Positions 44,491-54,217 are shown, counted from the first letter of the stretch. The stretch: 64,000 nt of DNA from Bacteriovorax sp. (GCA_014378525.1 JACMNL010000101.1:95367-159366); one strand, 5' to 3'. The notes: generated by a model from the sequence alone, not told the origin. Made by a program: numbers and translations.

Positions 44491-47400
44491 TTAGTTATGA
44501 TCAAGTTGAACAAGGCTTGGGTACTTCTCGCCTTCTTCTATCATCCACACTGGAACATTCGAAGGAACTACATTCCCATACATATCTGCCTTGAAGTAGT
44601 CCATAATGTCTGATTCTCTGATGGAAAGAGCAGGATTGGTATGATTCAGGTAGCCCATGTCCCAGGCCGACCCGCCGTAGATAAAAGTCGCGGGATTGAA
44701 AAAGGCACCAGCATTCTGCACACCTGTCGTATAGTTTGGAGTTAAATCATACAGAACGAATGATTCATAATTAGTTCCTGTATTAGGGCACGTAATTCCA
44801 ATTGAAAGTGTGTAGTCTACTGGAATTACCACAGGAGTAAGGACAGACATGCTATTGCCATTACTTTGAAGTAAAATGGCATCAGGTTTACTTCCGCTGG
44901 CCATCGTAAAATTGGCCGTAGCATCGGTTGCAAAACGATAATCCCCAGGACCATTATAAGCACATGCTGTAGTCTGCCTGCTGTTAACAACCATTGAGGC
45001 CGCTGAATTTTCCAGGTAATAACTATTCAACATTGAACCGGTATTAAGTCCAACAAGTGAGTGAAAATTTTCTGCGGCAGTAGCTATTGAGTTCAGGTAC
45101 GAAAAAATTGTTTTCCCAACTGCAAACGATGTATTAATTGTTCCGGTATTTTTTCCAGCAAGACCACCAACATTTTTAGTATCAGCAACGTTGATTCTGA
45201 ATCTATCAACTGTCATAGTGTTTTTAATTATTCCTAAATTATTTCCGACAATTCCACCAACTTCAACAGTCGCAGAGGCAGTAGGTGCTACTAATGTAAT
45301 GGAGCCATCAACGCGGGCCTGATCAATAGTACCGTTATTGTATCCGGCAATTCCTCCAAAGGAGTTTACAGTACTAGCTGCAGGTGCAAATTTGCCGATG
45401 TTAGCTTTTGCCATCGCTCTTAAAATTTTTCCATTGGTAAAATTTCTTCCGGCAATACCACCTACTTTTGATTCACCTTGAACGGTAACATTATCTACAT
45501 CAACTTTTTCAATTGTTCCAAAAGCTCCGTTCCCGTTATCACCAGCAATGATACCAACAACAAATCTTCCGCTAACAGCTGAACCGCGAACTTTTACATT
45601 TGCAATTGTCCCTAAATTGCTTCCAGTTAATAAACCAGTAGCAAGGTCTGATGCATCCGAGTTAGTAATGGTGTCACCTATTAAAAATAAATTTTTAATG
45701 GTTCCGTTATTTTCATTTATAAGTCCGACTTTTTCTGATGAATCCGTAGACATCGTCACGAATAGTCCATAGAGAGAATGATCAGTCCCGTCGAATACAC
45801 CGTTAAATGACGGAATGAAGCTGGCCTTAGTAAAGTTTGCGATATTAATATCATCAAGCATTTTATAAAAATATGCAGTACCTGAACCCATGTCTTTAAA
45901 CTGAGAGCTGGTACAAATATTAACCGGATTCGCAGCAGTTCCTCTACCCGATGAAATCTGTGCAGCGACAGTCGACGAATTACTATTGGTAAAACACTCT
46001 CTGTTTTCCCATGCTAATTTTGGAGTCATAGTATCTGAAGCTTCGAACTGCCATAAAGGTGCATCGGCCGCATATATTGTATATGAAGAGGCCATCCGAA
46101 TAGTTGCATAGGTTAAGTTTCCACAAACTTGAGTATTGCTCAGATCATTGAAGCAACTATTATAAGAGTTGGATACAAGTGAAGTAAATTTATGATTGCT
46201 TAAAGCTGAGTTACCAGTATATGCAACGAGTCCGTCAAAATAACCATTGGTAACCGTACCACCGATATCAGTGCCCGTGATCCCACCAATTGAAGCAGTT
46301 GAGGGAGCACCAAAATAATCTACAGAAACAGTCATAAGAGAATAAAAGTTTTTAATAATTCCCTCATTCACACCGGCTATACCACCGGTATTATCGGCGC
46401 TGGAATTAATAGCACCTTCTGAAAAGGAACTATCTATAACTCCACTGGAAGCATTGTGCCCGGTAAGTCCGCCGATATAATTAGAAGAGTTCCCGCTATC
46501 ATTTCTAATCACGCCTCTGAATTTTGCCTTTTTAATAGTACCGCTATTTTCACCAACGAGACCGCCAACTTTATTTCTTCCACGAAGTTTTGCATTCGTC
46601 ACAATGGCATCTGTGATTGTTGACAGAGAAAATACTCCAGTAATACCACCGACAAATTCTCCATCAGTGTTCCCGTTATTTTTGGCCTCAAGTTCAAGTT
46701 TATCTATTTTAATATTTTTAATTGCATCGGCCGCAGAAGTCGACGATTCTCCGGCCACGCCGCCGATAAAATTAAGTCCACGCACTTCGAGATTTTTAAA
46801 ACTTAAATTTCGTATCCATCCATTTGAGTTGAGCTTTCTCACGAACCCTAAATAGAGAGATGTTTCTGAAACTATTCTGGCATTAGAAATAACTTTATTA
46901 TTCCCGTCAAAGTGACCTGTAAAGCCTGGAGTGCCCCAGACATTATTACAAGCACCATCAATAATTTTATCAAGCGGATTAAAGTTGTGGTGATCAGTAA
47001 TCAGAGATCCGGCAACTCCCATACACGATGGTTTAGGATAGTTCCCGCTGAAATCAGTTTTGTTCATATCAAGATTATTAAGCAGTTTATAATTATAAGT
47101 GGCCATCGCTGCACTCGACGAAGCTTCTCCAATCTGATTAATCTGCCATTCGTTACAAATTGCAAACGGACGGTTTGCAGAACCATCTCCAGCAGGAAAA
47201 ACATCTGTACCGGTTGCTGTTGTTGAATTATTTCTACAAATAAATGCAGTAGGCATTGTTACCATTTGCTTCAAGTTTCTAACTGTACTACTTGTCGGTG
47301 CCGAAGGTGCTGCCGTACATTCTGCGACTGGAATAAATTTAGAAATTGGGGTTGGAATACCAGTGCAACTTCCAGACCAGGTCCCACCGATGTCTACGCA

Positions 47401-48246
47401 TTGCTGTTCAGTTGTAATAGTAGGTGTACAAGAATAACCACCATTACTAACCAATTTATTTAATGGCGTATTGGAACTTAAACCCTGGTCAAAAGTATAA
47501 GTGTAAATTCCTTTTGGATCTGCCGGATCACAATTGGCCGTACTTAAAAACATTTCTACTGAAACAACGAATGGCATTGCAGTATTTGACGAAGGAAAGT
47601 TCGACTGCATCCCGATACTTGCCATTGCGGTATTGGTTGTACAAACAGAATAAAGAGTTTCAGTGCTTAATTGAACAGGTCCACCTGGCATGCGCTTATA
47701 ACTTTTAAAAGCGAGTCTGTAGGAAATAGCACTCCCATGATTGGATTTTCTGCAGGTGTAATTATTGGCCGCATTAGCATCTTCACAGTCTTCAATATAA
47801 AAATCAGCAAAATGTTTTAGGGTATCCGGAGAAACAAATTTATCGTAACTAAGACCACCGGAAAAATCATTGTCAGCACAGTTGACATTATTCAGACTCA
47901 TGGAAACTGAAGCTGCAACACCTGTTAATTTTTGCACACTCTTTCCACAATAAGCACGATCACTGAACTTATCAGCACCAACATTTTTCCACATGACTGC
48001 ATAAAATGACCAGTCACCGTTTGTCAGTTCAAGATTTTCTTCTGTACTTGTAATAATTTTTCCGAACTGCTCACCTGTAGCAGATTTACCAAATAAAATT
48101 GCACCAGCACTTCCTATTCCGGAAGAAAAATCGACGATGCCTGCGAGATTTAATTTTAATTTTGCATCAGTTTTTCCTGCTTGTTTTGAACAACCGGAAA
48201 AAATCATGAGTGCAAAAATTGAAATAATTGTGGTCGATAACTTCAT
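44491..48246 (-). CDS. Large lipoprotein with Glug repeats
   Basis: 1251 residues from the ATG at 48246 (AGAG upstream). Lipobox IFSGC (Cys19), so the protein is lipid-anchored and probably on the outer membrane. About 14 copies of the Glug-type motif, such as VGGLVGENSGTIKKAKFRG and FGGIAGYNNGTIDQARVDG, form two blocks (about 470-720 and 860-1100). Glug repeats are expected to form a beta-solenoid, as in surface adhesins. The spacer between blocks has a Cys pair. Monocistronic. Function in adhesion is inference from repeat type. Confidence 0.85.
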   Translation of the reverse strand: MKLSTTIISIFALMIFSGCSKQAGKTDAKLKLNLAGIVDFSSGIGSAGAILFGKSATGEQFGKIITSTEENLELTNGDWSFYAVMWKNVGADKFSDRAYCGKSVQKLTGVAASVSMSLNNVNCADNDFSGGLSYDKFVSPDTLKHFADFYIEDCEDANAANNYTCRKSNHGSAISYRLAFKSYKRMPGGPVQLSTETLYSVCTTNTAMASIGMQSNFPSSNTAMPFVVSVEMFLSTANCDPADPKGIYTYTFDQGLSSNTPLNKLVSNGGYSCTPTITTEQQCVDIGGTWSGSCTGIPTPISKFIPVAECTAAPSAPTSSTVRNLKQMVTMPTAFICRNNSTTATGTDVFPAGDGSANRPFAICNEWQINQIGEASSSAAMATYNYKLLNNLDMNKTDFSGNYPKPSCMGVAGSLITDHHNFNPLDKIIDGACNNVWGTPGFTGHFDGNNKVISNARIVSETSLYLGFVRKLNSNGWIRNLSFKNLEVRGLNFIGGVAGESSTSAADAIKNIKIDKLELEAKNNGNTDGEFVGGITGVFSLSTITDAIVTNAKLRGRNKVGGLVGENSGTIKKAKFRGVIRNDSGNSSNYIGGLTGHNASSGVIDSSFSEGAINSSADNTGGIAGVNEGIIKNFYSLMTVSVDYFGAPSTASIGGITGTDIGGTVTNGYFDGLVAYTGNSALSNHKFTSLVSNSYNSCFNDLSNTQVCGNLTYATIRMASSYTIYAADAPLWQFEASDTMTPKLAWENRECFTNSNSSTVAAQISSGRGTAANPVNICTSSQFKDMGSGTAYFYKMLDDINIANFTKASFIPSFNGVFDGTDHSLYGLFVTMSTDSSEKVGLINENNGTIKNLFLIGDTITNSDASDLATGLLTGSNLGTIANVKVRGSAVSGRFVVGIIAGDNGNGAFGTIEKVDVDNVTVQGESKVGGIAGRNFTNGKILRAMAKANIGKFAPAASTVNSFGGIAGYNNGTIDQARVDGSITLVAPTASATVEVGGIVGNNLGIIKNTMTVDRFRINVADTKNVGGLAGKNTGTINTSFAVGKTIFSYLNSIATAAENFHSLVGLNTGSMLNSYYLENSAASMVVNSRQTTACAYNGPGDYRFATDATANFTMASGSKPDAILLQSNGNSMSVLTPVVIPVDYTLSIGITCPNTGTNYESFVLYDLTPNYTTGVQNAGAFFNPATFIYGGSAWDMGYLNHTNPALSIRESDIMDYFKADMYGNVVPSNVPVWMIEEGEKYPSLVQLDHN

Positions 48247-48267
48247 AAAAATCTCTATGGTTTTAAG

Positions 48268-48287
48268 CAATAGGACAAGTCCTATTG
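48268..48287. promoter_or_regulatory. Palindromic operator candidate upstream of the Glug lipoprotein
   Basis: A 9-bp perfect inverted repeat with a 2-nt centre (48268-48276 with 48279-48287), 21-41 nt upstream of the ATG. A further half-site (TCCTATT) stands 24 bp away at 48304-48310. It could be a repressor site or a leader hairpin. No regulator is assigned. Confidence 0.35.
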
Positions 48288-48375
48288 TAATGAATTATCG
48301 GTATCCTATTTAGAGATATTAGGTTTTAAAGACTTATGCTTTCAGGCAGGTATTTTGATTTATGAGAGTGATAAA

Positions 48376-48410
48376 TTTATGTGCCACCATTGTAATAAGT
48401 GGCACATAAA
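48376..48410 (-). terminator. Hairpin after the nitroreductase gene
   Basis: A 12-bp perfect stem (48376-48387 with 48399-48410), 11-nt loop, 7 nt past the stop on the minus strand. The tail on that strand (AAATTTATC) is only partly T-rich, so this is a probable, not certain, end of the 54217-48418 operon. Confidence 0.55.
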
Positions 48411-48417
48411 AAAATAT

Positions 48418-49068
48418 CTACTTATAAATAATCAGATCCTTAGCGTCGAATCGAACTTTTTTTGCGTCGGCATACTTATCATCTCCAGATCTATACCCAG
48501 CTGGACAAGCACAAACTGTTTTCCACCCTGAACCAGTTAAACCTAAAATTTCATCGTATTTTTTTGGCTCAATACCTTCGAATGGACAAGTATCTACACC
48601 CAAAACAGCAGCTGCCGTCATAAAGTTTCCTAAAGCAATATAGGCCTGTCTCGCGGCCCATTCTGAAATCACTTCAGAGCGAGGCCCATTAACAAGGTCC
48701 CCTATCATCATTTTCTTGTAACCTTCAAGAGTCGATATATCTTGGTTTCTAACTTTTGCGGTTTGTTCAATAAATTTTGAAATGTGTTCTTCATCCATTT
48801 TTTCTTTAATTACAAATACCACATGGTGAGAGCAATCTGTTACTTGTGCTTGATTCCAAGAAGCAGCTTGCAATTTTTCTCTTGTTGGCAAATCTTGAAC
48901 GATAATAAATTTCCATGGCTGAAGACCATATGACGAAGGAGTTAACATTAAAGCTTGTTCTAAAGTCGACCAAGTTTTTTCATCGATTTTTTTTGTATTG
49001 TCGAATTTTTTAGTAGCATAACGCCATTCTAAAGTAGCTAGTAAATCTGCATTTGATAATTTGTTCAT
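48418..49068 (-). CDS. NfsB-like NAD(P)H nitroreductase
   Basis: 216 residues, the length of NfsB. FMN-site features: EWRYATKKFD at the start, TPSSYGLQPWKFIIV, and the C-terminal GSGWKTVCACPAGYRS. The family reduces quinones, nitroaromatics or other C=C and N-containing bonds with FMN. It lies 14 nt behind the BtaA-like gene and appears to be the last gene of the minus operon of the lipid-like cluster, so a redox step of that pathway is possible. It could also be a passenger. Confidence 0.85.
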   Translation of the reverse strand: MNKLSNADLLATLEWRYATKKFDNTKKIDEKTWSTLEQALMLTPSSYGLQPWKFIIVQDLPTREKLQAASWNQAQVTDCSHHVVFVIKEKMDEEHISKFIEQTAKVRNQDISTLEGYKKMMIGDLVNGPRSEVISEWAARQAYIALGNFMTAAAVLGVDTCPFEGIEPKKYDEILGLTGSGWKTVCACPAGYRSGDDKYADAKKVRFDAKDLIIYK

Positions 49069-49082
49069 GGTATGTCTCCCGA

Positions 49083-50171
49083 TTATGGTTGATATTGATA
49101 GATGCGAATGTCATACATCTGAACTTTCTCTAATTCAATTAATTTTGCATACGACTCTGTAATGTCGACATATCCGTTAAGATTACAGTCAGACTTACGC
49201 AGGTAATACCTGGTTACAATAATCGCACCAGAGGCCAGACCCGGTTTAATTTTCTGCATGAAATCCCTTTCCAGATCTCCCTGAAAATATGACGGAACAT
49301 CACTTAGGGAAAGAAAATCATATTGAGTTGTGCCTTTTGCGAGATTGCTCACAAAATCTTCCTGCAGGTAATTGACGATTGTTTTTGAATCATGGACACG
49401 GTTAAAACTATCTAAACTTGCTTCAACCGGAACACCGGCAAGAGATTTTATTTTTCCGTAAAAACATAATTGAAGGAAAAAACTTTTCTGTGCCAGATCC
49501 TTAGTAAACAATCTTTCGAAGGCCTGAAAGTAATAATCAAAATGAGAGAGTGGAGAATTTTTTGTAATGAAGTCGCCTTTATACAAAAGAGCATTAAACA
49601 TCGTCTTGTTTCCTAGGATATGAATGAGAATTTTCCATCTCTTAATCGGAAATTCTGTATGATAATATTTGATCTGGTCGTCAAGGTTATCAAATCTTAA
49701 AATACGGTCGAAATCAAGACCCATGATAACTCTACAGGCCTTGGCAAAAACGGCAAAAGTTCTTTCCCATTTTCCAAGATACAATAATGAAGAGTAATTA
49801 ATCTCGTTGAAGATATTTGTAAAAAATGTTTTTGATTCGGATTTAAGCTGAAGCTTTTGAAACAGATCTTTTCTCTTTGCAGTATCATTATCATGGGCGT
49901 ATGGGTAATAGCCCCAGAATAAAAGAAATTCTTCATGGGAAAAATGCCTGTAAGCGGCCAGACGTAATTCGGCCAGCATCAACTGCTCTTTCGATAAATC
50001 GGCCAGAGATATTTCTTCCGCATCCTCATGCATAAGTGGAAGTGACCTGCCCCCGCTTCCACAGATTGTAAAAATCTTTTTTGGTTTTAGCTTTTTGATC
50101 AATTCAATTTCAACACTCGTATCTTCATTTCCAAGTGTGTAATTTAATCCTGAAAAATAACTATGACTCAT
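49083..50171 (-). CDS. BtaA-like (DUF3419) SAM-dependent protein
   Basis: About 362 residues from the ATG at 50171 (GAGAAG upstream), overlapping the previous gene by 11 nt. The N-terminal block FTICGSGGRSLPLMHEDAEE followed by LADLSKEQLMLAELRLAAYR and FLLFWGYY is typical of DUF3419. BtaA uses SAM to add a 3-amino-3-carboxypropyl group to diacylglycerol, making the betaine-lipid head group. No BtaB methyltransferase is adjacent, so the product need not be a betaine lipid. Confidence 0.72.
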   Translation of the reverse strand: MSHSYFSGLNYTLGNEDTSVEIELIKKLKPKKIFTICGSGGRSLPLMHEDAEEISLADLSKEQLMLAELRLAAYRHFSHEEFLLFWGYYPYAHDNDTAKRKDLFQKLQLKSESKTFFTNIFNEINYSSLLYLGKWERTFAVFAKACRVIMGLDFDRILRFDNLDDQIKYYHTEFPIKRWKILIHILGNKTMFNALLYKGDFITKNSPLSHFDYYFQAFERLFTKDLAQKSFFLQLCFYGKIKSLAGVPVEASLDSFNRVHDSKTIVNYLQEDFVSNLAKGTTQYDFLSLSDVPSYFQGDLERDFMQKIKPGLASGAIIVTRYYLRKSDCNLNGYVDITESYAKLIELEKVQMYDIRIYQYQP

Positions 50172-52224
50172 GTTTCTTCTCTTTTTTTGGACGCGCAAGT
50201 TTAACCAGCGCATGCTCTTTACATAAATCGAACTCGGCATCAGTGATAAAACCACTGTGCCCCATAATTTGTGACAGTCGCACCCCATGCTCGCGGGCCA
50301 TACGGTCTATCTCGATAACTTTTTCATAATTTATATTTCGTGAAAGTGTGAAAGATTCAAATTTTCCATCCATTGCAAGCAATGCCGTTTCAGCAAGGCA
50401 GGCGTAGACAATATTTCCTTCCAGACCAATATCAATATTGATATCGACATTCCCTGGCAGAGTTACTTCACCGCTGGCAATAACCATCACGTCCGGACGT
50501 TTGATAGCCTCTTCTTCTTTGATATCGAACGGTCGTGAAACGTCACAGATAACACAACCAGGTTTCACTTTCATGATGTCGAGTATAGTTTTTCCCTGGC
50601 CCGATGTCGTCGTAATAATCAAATCACACACATCAGAAAAATTATCCGCATCAGTTGAAATTTCGACCTTTGCTTTTGGATTAATTTTTAAAATCTCTTC
50701 TTTAAGCTCCATAAGTTTATAAGCGCGTGGAGCTGCAATGATAATCTTGTCCCATGAAAAAGCGAGTATTTTTGCAGAGACTGCACCGATACTTCCGGTT
50801 GCACCAACAACCATCACTGTTCCTTTAAACTGAGTATCAACTTTTTTAACAAAACCCAGTTTTTCAACCGCTAGTTTTGCGGCCCACAAAGTAGAGGCCG
50901 CTGAAAGTGAATTCCCGGTTGTAACTGGAATCGGACTCAGTCTTTCAATGGTAACTCCGGCATCTCCTACAATTTTAGTGTAAGCACCAAGTCCCATGAT
51001 TTTTGATCCGGCATCATCTGCTTTTTCACAGAGCTTCAAAATTTTTTTATAAATGACTTCCGGTTTACTCTCCATTAATTTCTTAGGAGTCTCCGTAACT
51101 GTATAAATTAAACCTTCAACTTTTTTCCCGTTTTTCTCACTGACGATTCCGTCAATTTTTCCGTAATAAAATCCCGGCGAGTAAGTCACAAGTTCCTCTG
51201 TCAGTTTCTCCAGAGGCTTTGAATATTTTTTTATATATTTGGCGTAGGGATGAGTAAACAGATAGCTGCTTGAAAGAGGATGGATGACAAAAGAAAACTT
51301 TGTCACTTCCTCCACATCTTCATAATAAGTTTTTATGGCCGGAGAAAATTTCACTTCTTCGACCAGCTTGATAACATCGTCCTGAGTAACAACGTTCCCC
51401 ACACCTTTTTTAATCTGCACAATCCCTTCGAGAATTGAATAATTCATTTTGGGGTAAATTGATAACTGTGGAAGACAGACAAGAGCTTCTTTGAGACCGG
51501 ACTCTGTCAGTTTCTTTTCCAGCTGAGGTGACACGATATCGATGATCAGTGTTCTTCCCTTCAAATGTGAAAGGTTCAGGAAATTTATGTTTGCTTCATT
51601 CCCTATCAAAATATCACAGCTTAAAAATTCATCAAGCGCACGGCTTTTAAACTTGGAGTCGTTGTCAAAGTCAGGGACATATTTTTTCTGAACCTTCATG
51701 GCCTTTAAAACCGGGCTCAGGACTTTTAAAAACTTCTCCAGCGATTTAGCGCTGTGAAGATTAAACGGAAGCTTCATGATAAAAAAAGGATCGGCCATAA
51801 CGAGGTCACTACAGATTTCGGAAATAGGTTCAACAAAACCAATATTCAATGAGGCCGCATAAAAACCGATTTTTTTCTTGCTGAAAAACTGGGGGTTCTT
51901 CAGGTAGTACAGTCTCAAGGCATAAGGGATATAAACGTCTTTAATGATCTGTCCGTCGACAATAGGAGTGTATTTCGCTGCTGTTTTCAGTCTGTAAGTA
52001 TCAGGGTGAAGAAAAAAACCTTTTTTGAATTTAATTTTTTGCGGGATACCGGTAATGCAAATGACATCGCAATGGCCATCATACTTTTTTATGAGATTTT
52101 CTGTAAGCTCAACATCAAAATTCGTCGAGTACTGGATTACACGATAGACTTCACCGAAGAATTCAATTTCCTCATCAAAATTATATTGATCCTGAGCAAA
52201 GGCCAGTGAAAGAATTGTTTTCAT
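50161..52224 (-). CDS. Acyl-ACP reductase-like protein with a large N-terminal extension
   Basis: 687 residues. The C-terminal half (about 330-687) is collinear with cyanobacterial acyl-ACP reductase (AAR): FVIHPLSSS, GLGAYTKIVGD, VTTGNSLSAAS, the NADPH motif VMVVGATGSIGAVSAK, and YACLAETALL with Cys609 at the place of the AAR catalytic Cys. AAR turns fatty acyl-ACP into fatty aldehyde. The N-terminal half (1-330) is not recognised; it reads as an alpha/beta domain without clear motifs. AAR alone is about 340 residues, so this is a fusion. Middle gene of the minus operon. Confidence 0.75.
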   Translation of the reverse strand: MKTILSLAFAQDQYNFDEEIEFFGEVYRVIQYSTNFDVELTENLIKKYDGHCDVICITGIPQKIKFKKGFFLHPDTYRLKTAAKYTPIVDGQIIKDVYIPYALRLYYLKNPQFFSKKKIGFYAASLNIGFVEPISEICSDLVMADPFFIMKLPFNLHSAKSLEKFLKVLSPVLKAMKVQKKYVPDFDNDSKFKSRALDEFLSCDILIGNEANINFLNLSHLKGRTLIIDIVSPQLEKKLTESGLKEALVCLPQLSIYPKMNYSILEGIVQIKKGVGNVVTQDDVIKLVEEVKFSPAIKTYYEDVEEVTKFSFVIHPLSSSYLFTHPYAKYIKKYSKPLEKLTEELVTYSPGFYYGKIDGIVSEKNGKKVEGLIYTVTETPKKLMESKPEVIYKKILKLCEKADDAGSKIMGLGAYTKIVGDAGVTIERLSPIPVTTGNSLSAASTLWAAKLAVEKLGFVKKVDTQFKGTVMVVGATGSIGAVSAKILAFSWDKIIIAAPRAYKLMELKEEILKINPKAKVEISTDADNFSDVCDLIITTTSGQGKTILDIMKVKPGCVICDVSRPFDIKEEEAIKRPDVMVIASGEVTLPGNVDINIDIGLEGNIVYACLAETALLAMDGKFESFTLSRNINYEKVIEIDRMAREHGVRLSQIMGHSGFITDAEFDLCKEHALVKLARPKKEKKHES

Positions 52225-52243
52225 ATAATCTCAAAAACGTGTT

Positions 52244-53251
52244 TTAAGATTTGCCGAAAAGAATGTGTTTGAAAGAACTGTAAGTACTTTCTTTAATCTC
52301 GGGCAAATCCTCTAAAGTACTGGTCTTATCGTAAGACAGACGTGAAAACATAAATGGAAGTACTTCTTCCGGAATACCCAAGAGTTTCAGGAGGGAATTG
52401 TGGAGTTTGTTTTGTTTAACAGCGAAATAATGTGTCTTGATCCCGGCCATATCGTTGAGGTCATTTAAAAACTCTTCCAGGCTTGGCGACTCTGAACTCA
52501 CCAGGTGATAAGTCTTAAGATTCACCTGCAGTTCATCACGCTCTATAAGAAGAGAGATAAACCGAGCGCATTGATCAACCGGAATAATCGGAAGTTTTGC
52601 TCTTGGGTTAAAGCTCAGAGGAATAATGGATGCGTATTTTAAAAACTTAGCGTACTTATTAAAGGCCTTGATAAAATAATAAGGGCCATCGACCTTTGAC
52701 ATTTTGCCTGTAACAGAATCCCCTACAATGATTCCCGGCCTGATGATTCTGGTAACATATTTTTTCGAAAGATTTTCTCTGACAATTTGTTCTGCCAGGT
52801 ATTTTGTCTCTGAATAAGCATCAGTAAAGTTCGATCTCTTCGGAAGCTGATCTTCCTCTAAGAAAAATGTATCAGGATCGCCTACAGCAATCGTTGAAAT
52901 ATAATAAAAGGATTTCAAGTTTTTCATTGAGTTCAGAAGATGAAGAATATTCTGTGTGCCAACAACGTTCTGTAAAAATGTCGCTGAATGAGTGGCCGCA
53001 AGATCGTAAAGTGCTGCTGCATGTAGTACGACATCAATCGAATCAAGAAATTCAGAGCGGACTTTACCTTCAAAAGTTATGACTTCAAGATTGGTTATAT
53101 CGCCTGAAACGAATTCGATATTTGTTACATGTTTGAATTTTTCCAGATGAATCTGGCGGGATAAAACATAGACAGTTTTAAACTTGCGTGAAAGCTCCTC
53201 AACAAGGTAGCCGCCTAAAAAACCAGTTCCGCCTGTGATTAAAATATTCAT
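52244..53251 (-). CDS. NAD-dependent epimerase/thioester reductase-like SDR
   Basis: 335 residues, extended SDR. NAD(P) motif LITGGTGFLGGYLVEEL, the catalytic Tyr and Lys in YSETKYLAEQ (YxxxK), a Ser/Thr in YISTIAVGD, and RPGIIVGDSVTG. The layout is that of fatty acyl reductase and thioester-reductase domains (NAD_binding_4), although OleD/3-beta-HSD-type reductases are related. A reductive step on an acyl or ketoacyl intermediate is likely. Its start is immediately next to the stop of the lipid kinase gene. Confidence 0.78.
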   Translation of the reverse strand: MNILITGGTGFLGGYLVEELSRKFKTVYVLSRQIHLEKFKHVTNIEFVSGDITNLEVITFEGKVRSEFLDSIDVVLHAAALYDLAATHSATFLQNVVGTQNILHLLNSMKNLKSFYYISTIAVGDPDTFFLEEDQLPKRSNFTDAYSETKYLAEQIVRENLSKKYVTRIIRPGIIVGDSVTGKMSKVDGPYYFIKAFNKYAKFLKYASIIPLSFNPRAKLPIIPVDQCARFISLLIERDELQVNLKTYHLVSSESPSLEEFLNDLNDMAGIKTHYFAVKQNKLHNSLLKLLGIPEEVLPFMFSRLSYDKTSTLEDLPEIKESTYSSFKHILFGKS

Positions 53252-54217
53252 TTAAGTTAAACTTACAATCTGACCGCTGAAATTCGCAAGGTCAGTCTGG
53301 TCTTTTGGTGAAAATACATTTAAAAATCCCGGGTAACACTTAATGTTCCAGGTCTGGTCACCCTGGAAAAGCTCTCCGTCACCGAAAAATGAAAGGTCAT
53401 GGTTTGCTTCAAGAAGCTGAATTTTTGCTTCGCTGGTTTCAAAGCTGATCAGATTTTTATCATCTTTTGGATAATTTCCATTCATGATTTTTAGCATGCA
53501 GGTGATTAGTTCCAGACGATTTTCATGTTTTAATATCGTCACGTTGAACTTTCCGTCCTGGTGATTAGTCTCCGGTGCAACTTCGAAACTTCCACCCAGC
53601 ATTGGCTGGTTATTAATCAAAACCAGCGGTGAGTATAAAGTTTCATTAAAAACATCTGACTCTATTTTAAATTTATAGCTGGTAATTTCTTTGTTCATCA
53701 TTTTTTTCGCCAGGAAAAGCGAATAAATATTTTTACCTGAAAACTTCATCAGCTTTTTAAAATGAGGATAAATTTTTCTAAGTTCATTAATTTCTTTTGC
53801 GACTTCAGCAGCGAAACCCAGGCCTCCGTTTGTGGCCATGAAACGTCCGTTGATATTGATCAGGTCAATTTTTTTTCTCGTATCAAGTCTGATAGTCTGG
53901 GCAATTTTTTTTATGTTTGAATCTGAACCCATTACGCGGGCAAAGTCGTTGGCCGTTCCGCCGGGAACAACCAGTAGACCGATATCAGTGCCGGCCAGTT
54001 TTTGAATGATTGCGTGAACAGTTCCATCTCCACCTACAGACAACACGGCATCGACGTTGTTTGCAACATCGCGGTCCAGATTGTCATAAAGCTCTATGAT
54101 CGTCTTCGATTCAGGGTAATCGATCTTACTTCTAAAAAGAGCGTTATTGATCATACCTTGCCAGTCGTGGCTTCCGTTTGAAGCTTTGTGGTTAAGATAG
54201 ACCGATATGTTTTGCAT
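53252..54217 (-). CDS. Diacylglycerol kinase family lipid kinase
   Basis: About 321 residues from the ATG at 54217 (GAGGAG 5 nt upstream, a strong ribosome site). The nucleotide motif is AVLSVGGDGTVHA (GGDGT at 62-66), then LLVVPGGTANDFAR and ATNGGLGFAAEV, as in the YegS/DgkB/sphingosine kinase family. It phosphorylates a lipid alcohol; the exact lipid is not given by sequence. First gene of the five-gene minus operon. Confidence 0.88.
   Translation of the reverse strand: MQNISVYLNHKASNGSHDWQGMINNALFRSKIDYPESKTIIELYDNLDRDVANNVDAVLSVGGDGTVHAIIQKLAGTDIGLLVVPGGTANDFARVMGSDSNIKKIAQTIRLDTRKKIDLININGRFMATNGGLGFAAEVAKEINELRKIYPHFKKLMKFSGKNIYSLFLAKKMMNKEITSYKFKIESDVFNETLYSPLVLINNQPMLGGSFEVAPETNHQDGKFNVTILKHENRLELITCMLKIMNGNYPKDDKNLISFETSEAKIQLLEANHDLSFFGDGELFQGDQTWNIKCYPGFLNVFSPKDQTDLANFSGQIVSLT

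Noticed and set aside
44491..48246. Repetitive codons in the Glug gene considered as a possible CRISPR or minisatellite array.
   Set aside because: The repeats are degenerate in DNA, vary in length and are conserved only as protein motifs in one long frame.
52244..53251. SDR considered as OleD, which with the hydrolase-ligase would give an olefin cluster.
   Set aside because: Its motifs fit thioester-reductase-type SDRs at least as well, the hydrolase lacks the OleB Asp, and no OleA is in the window.
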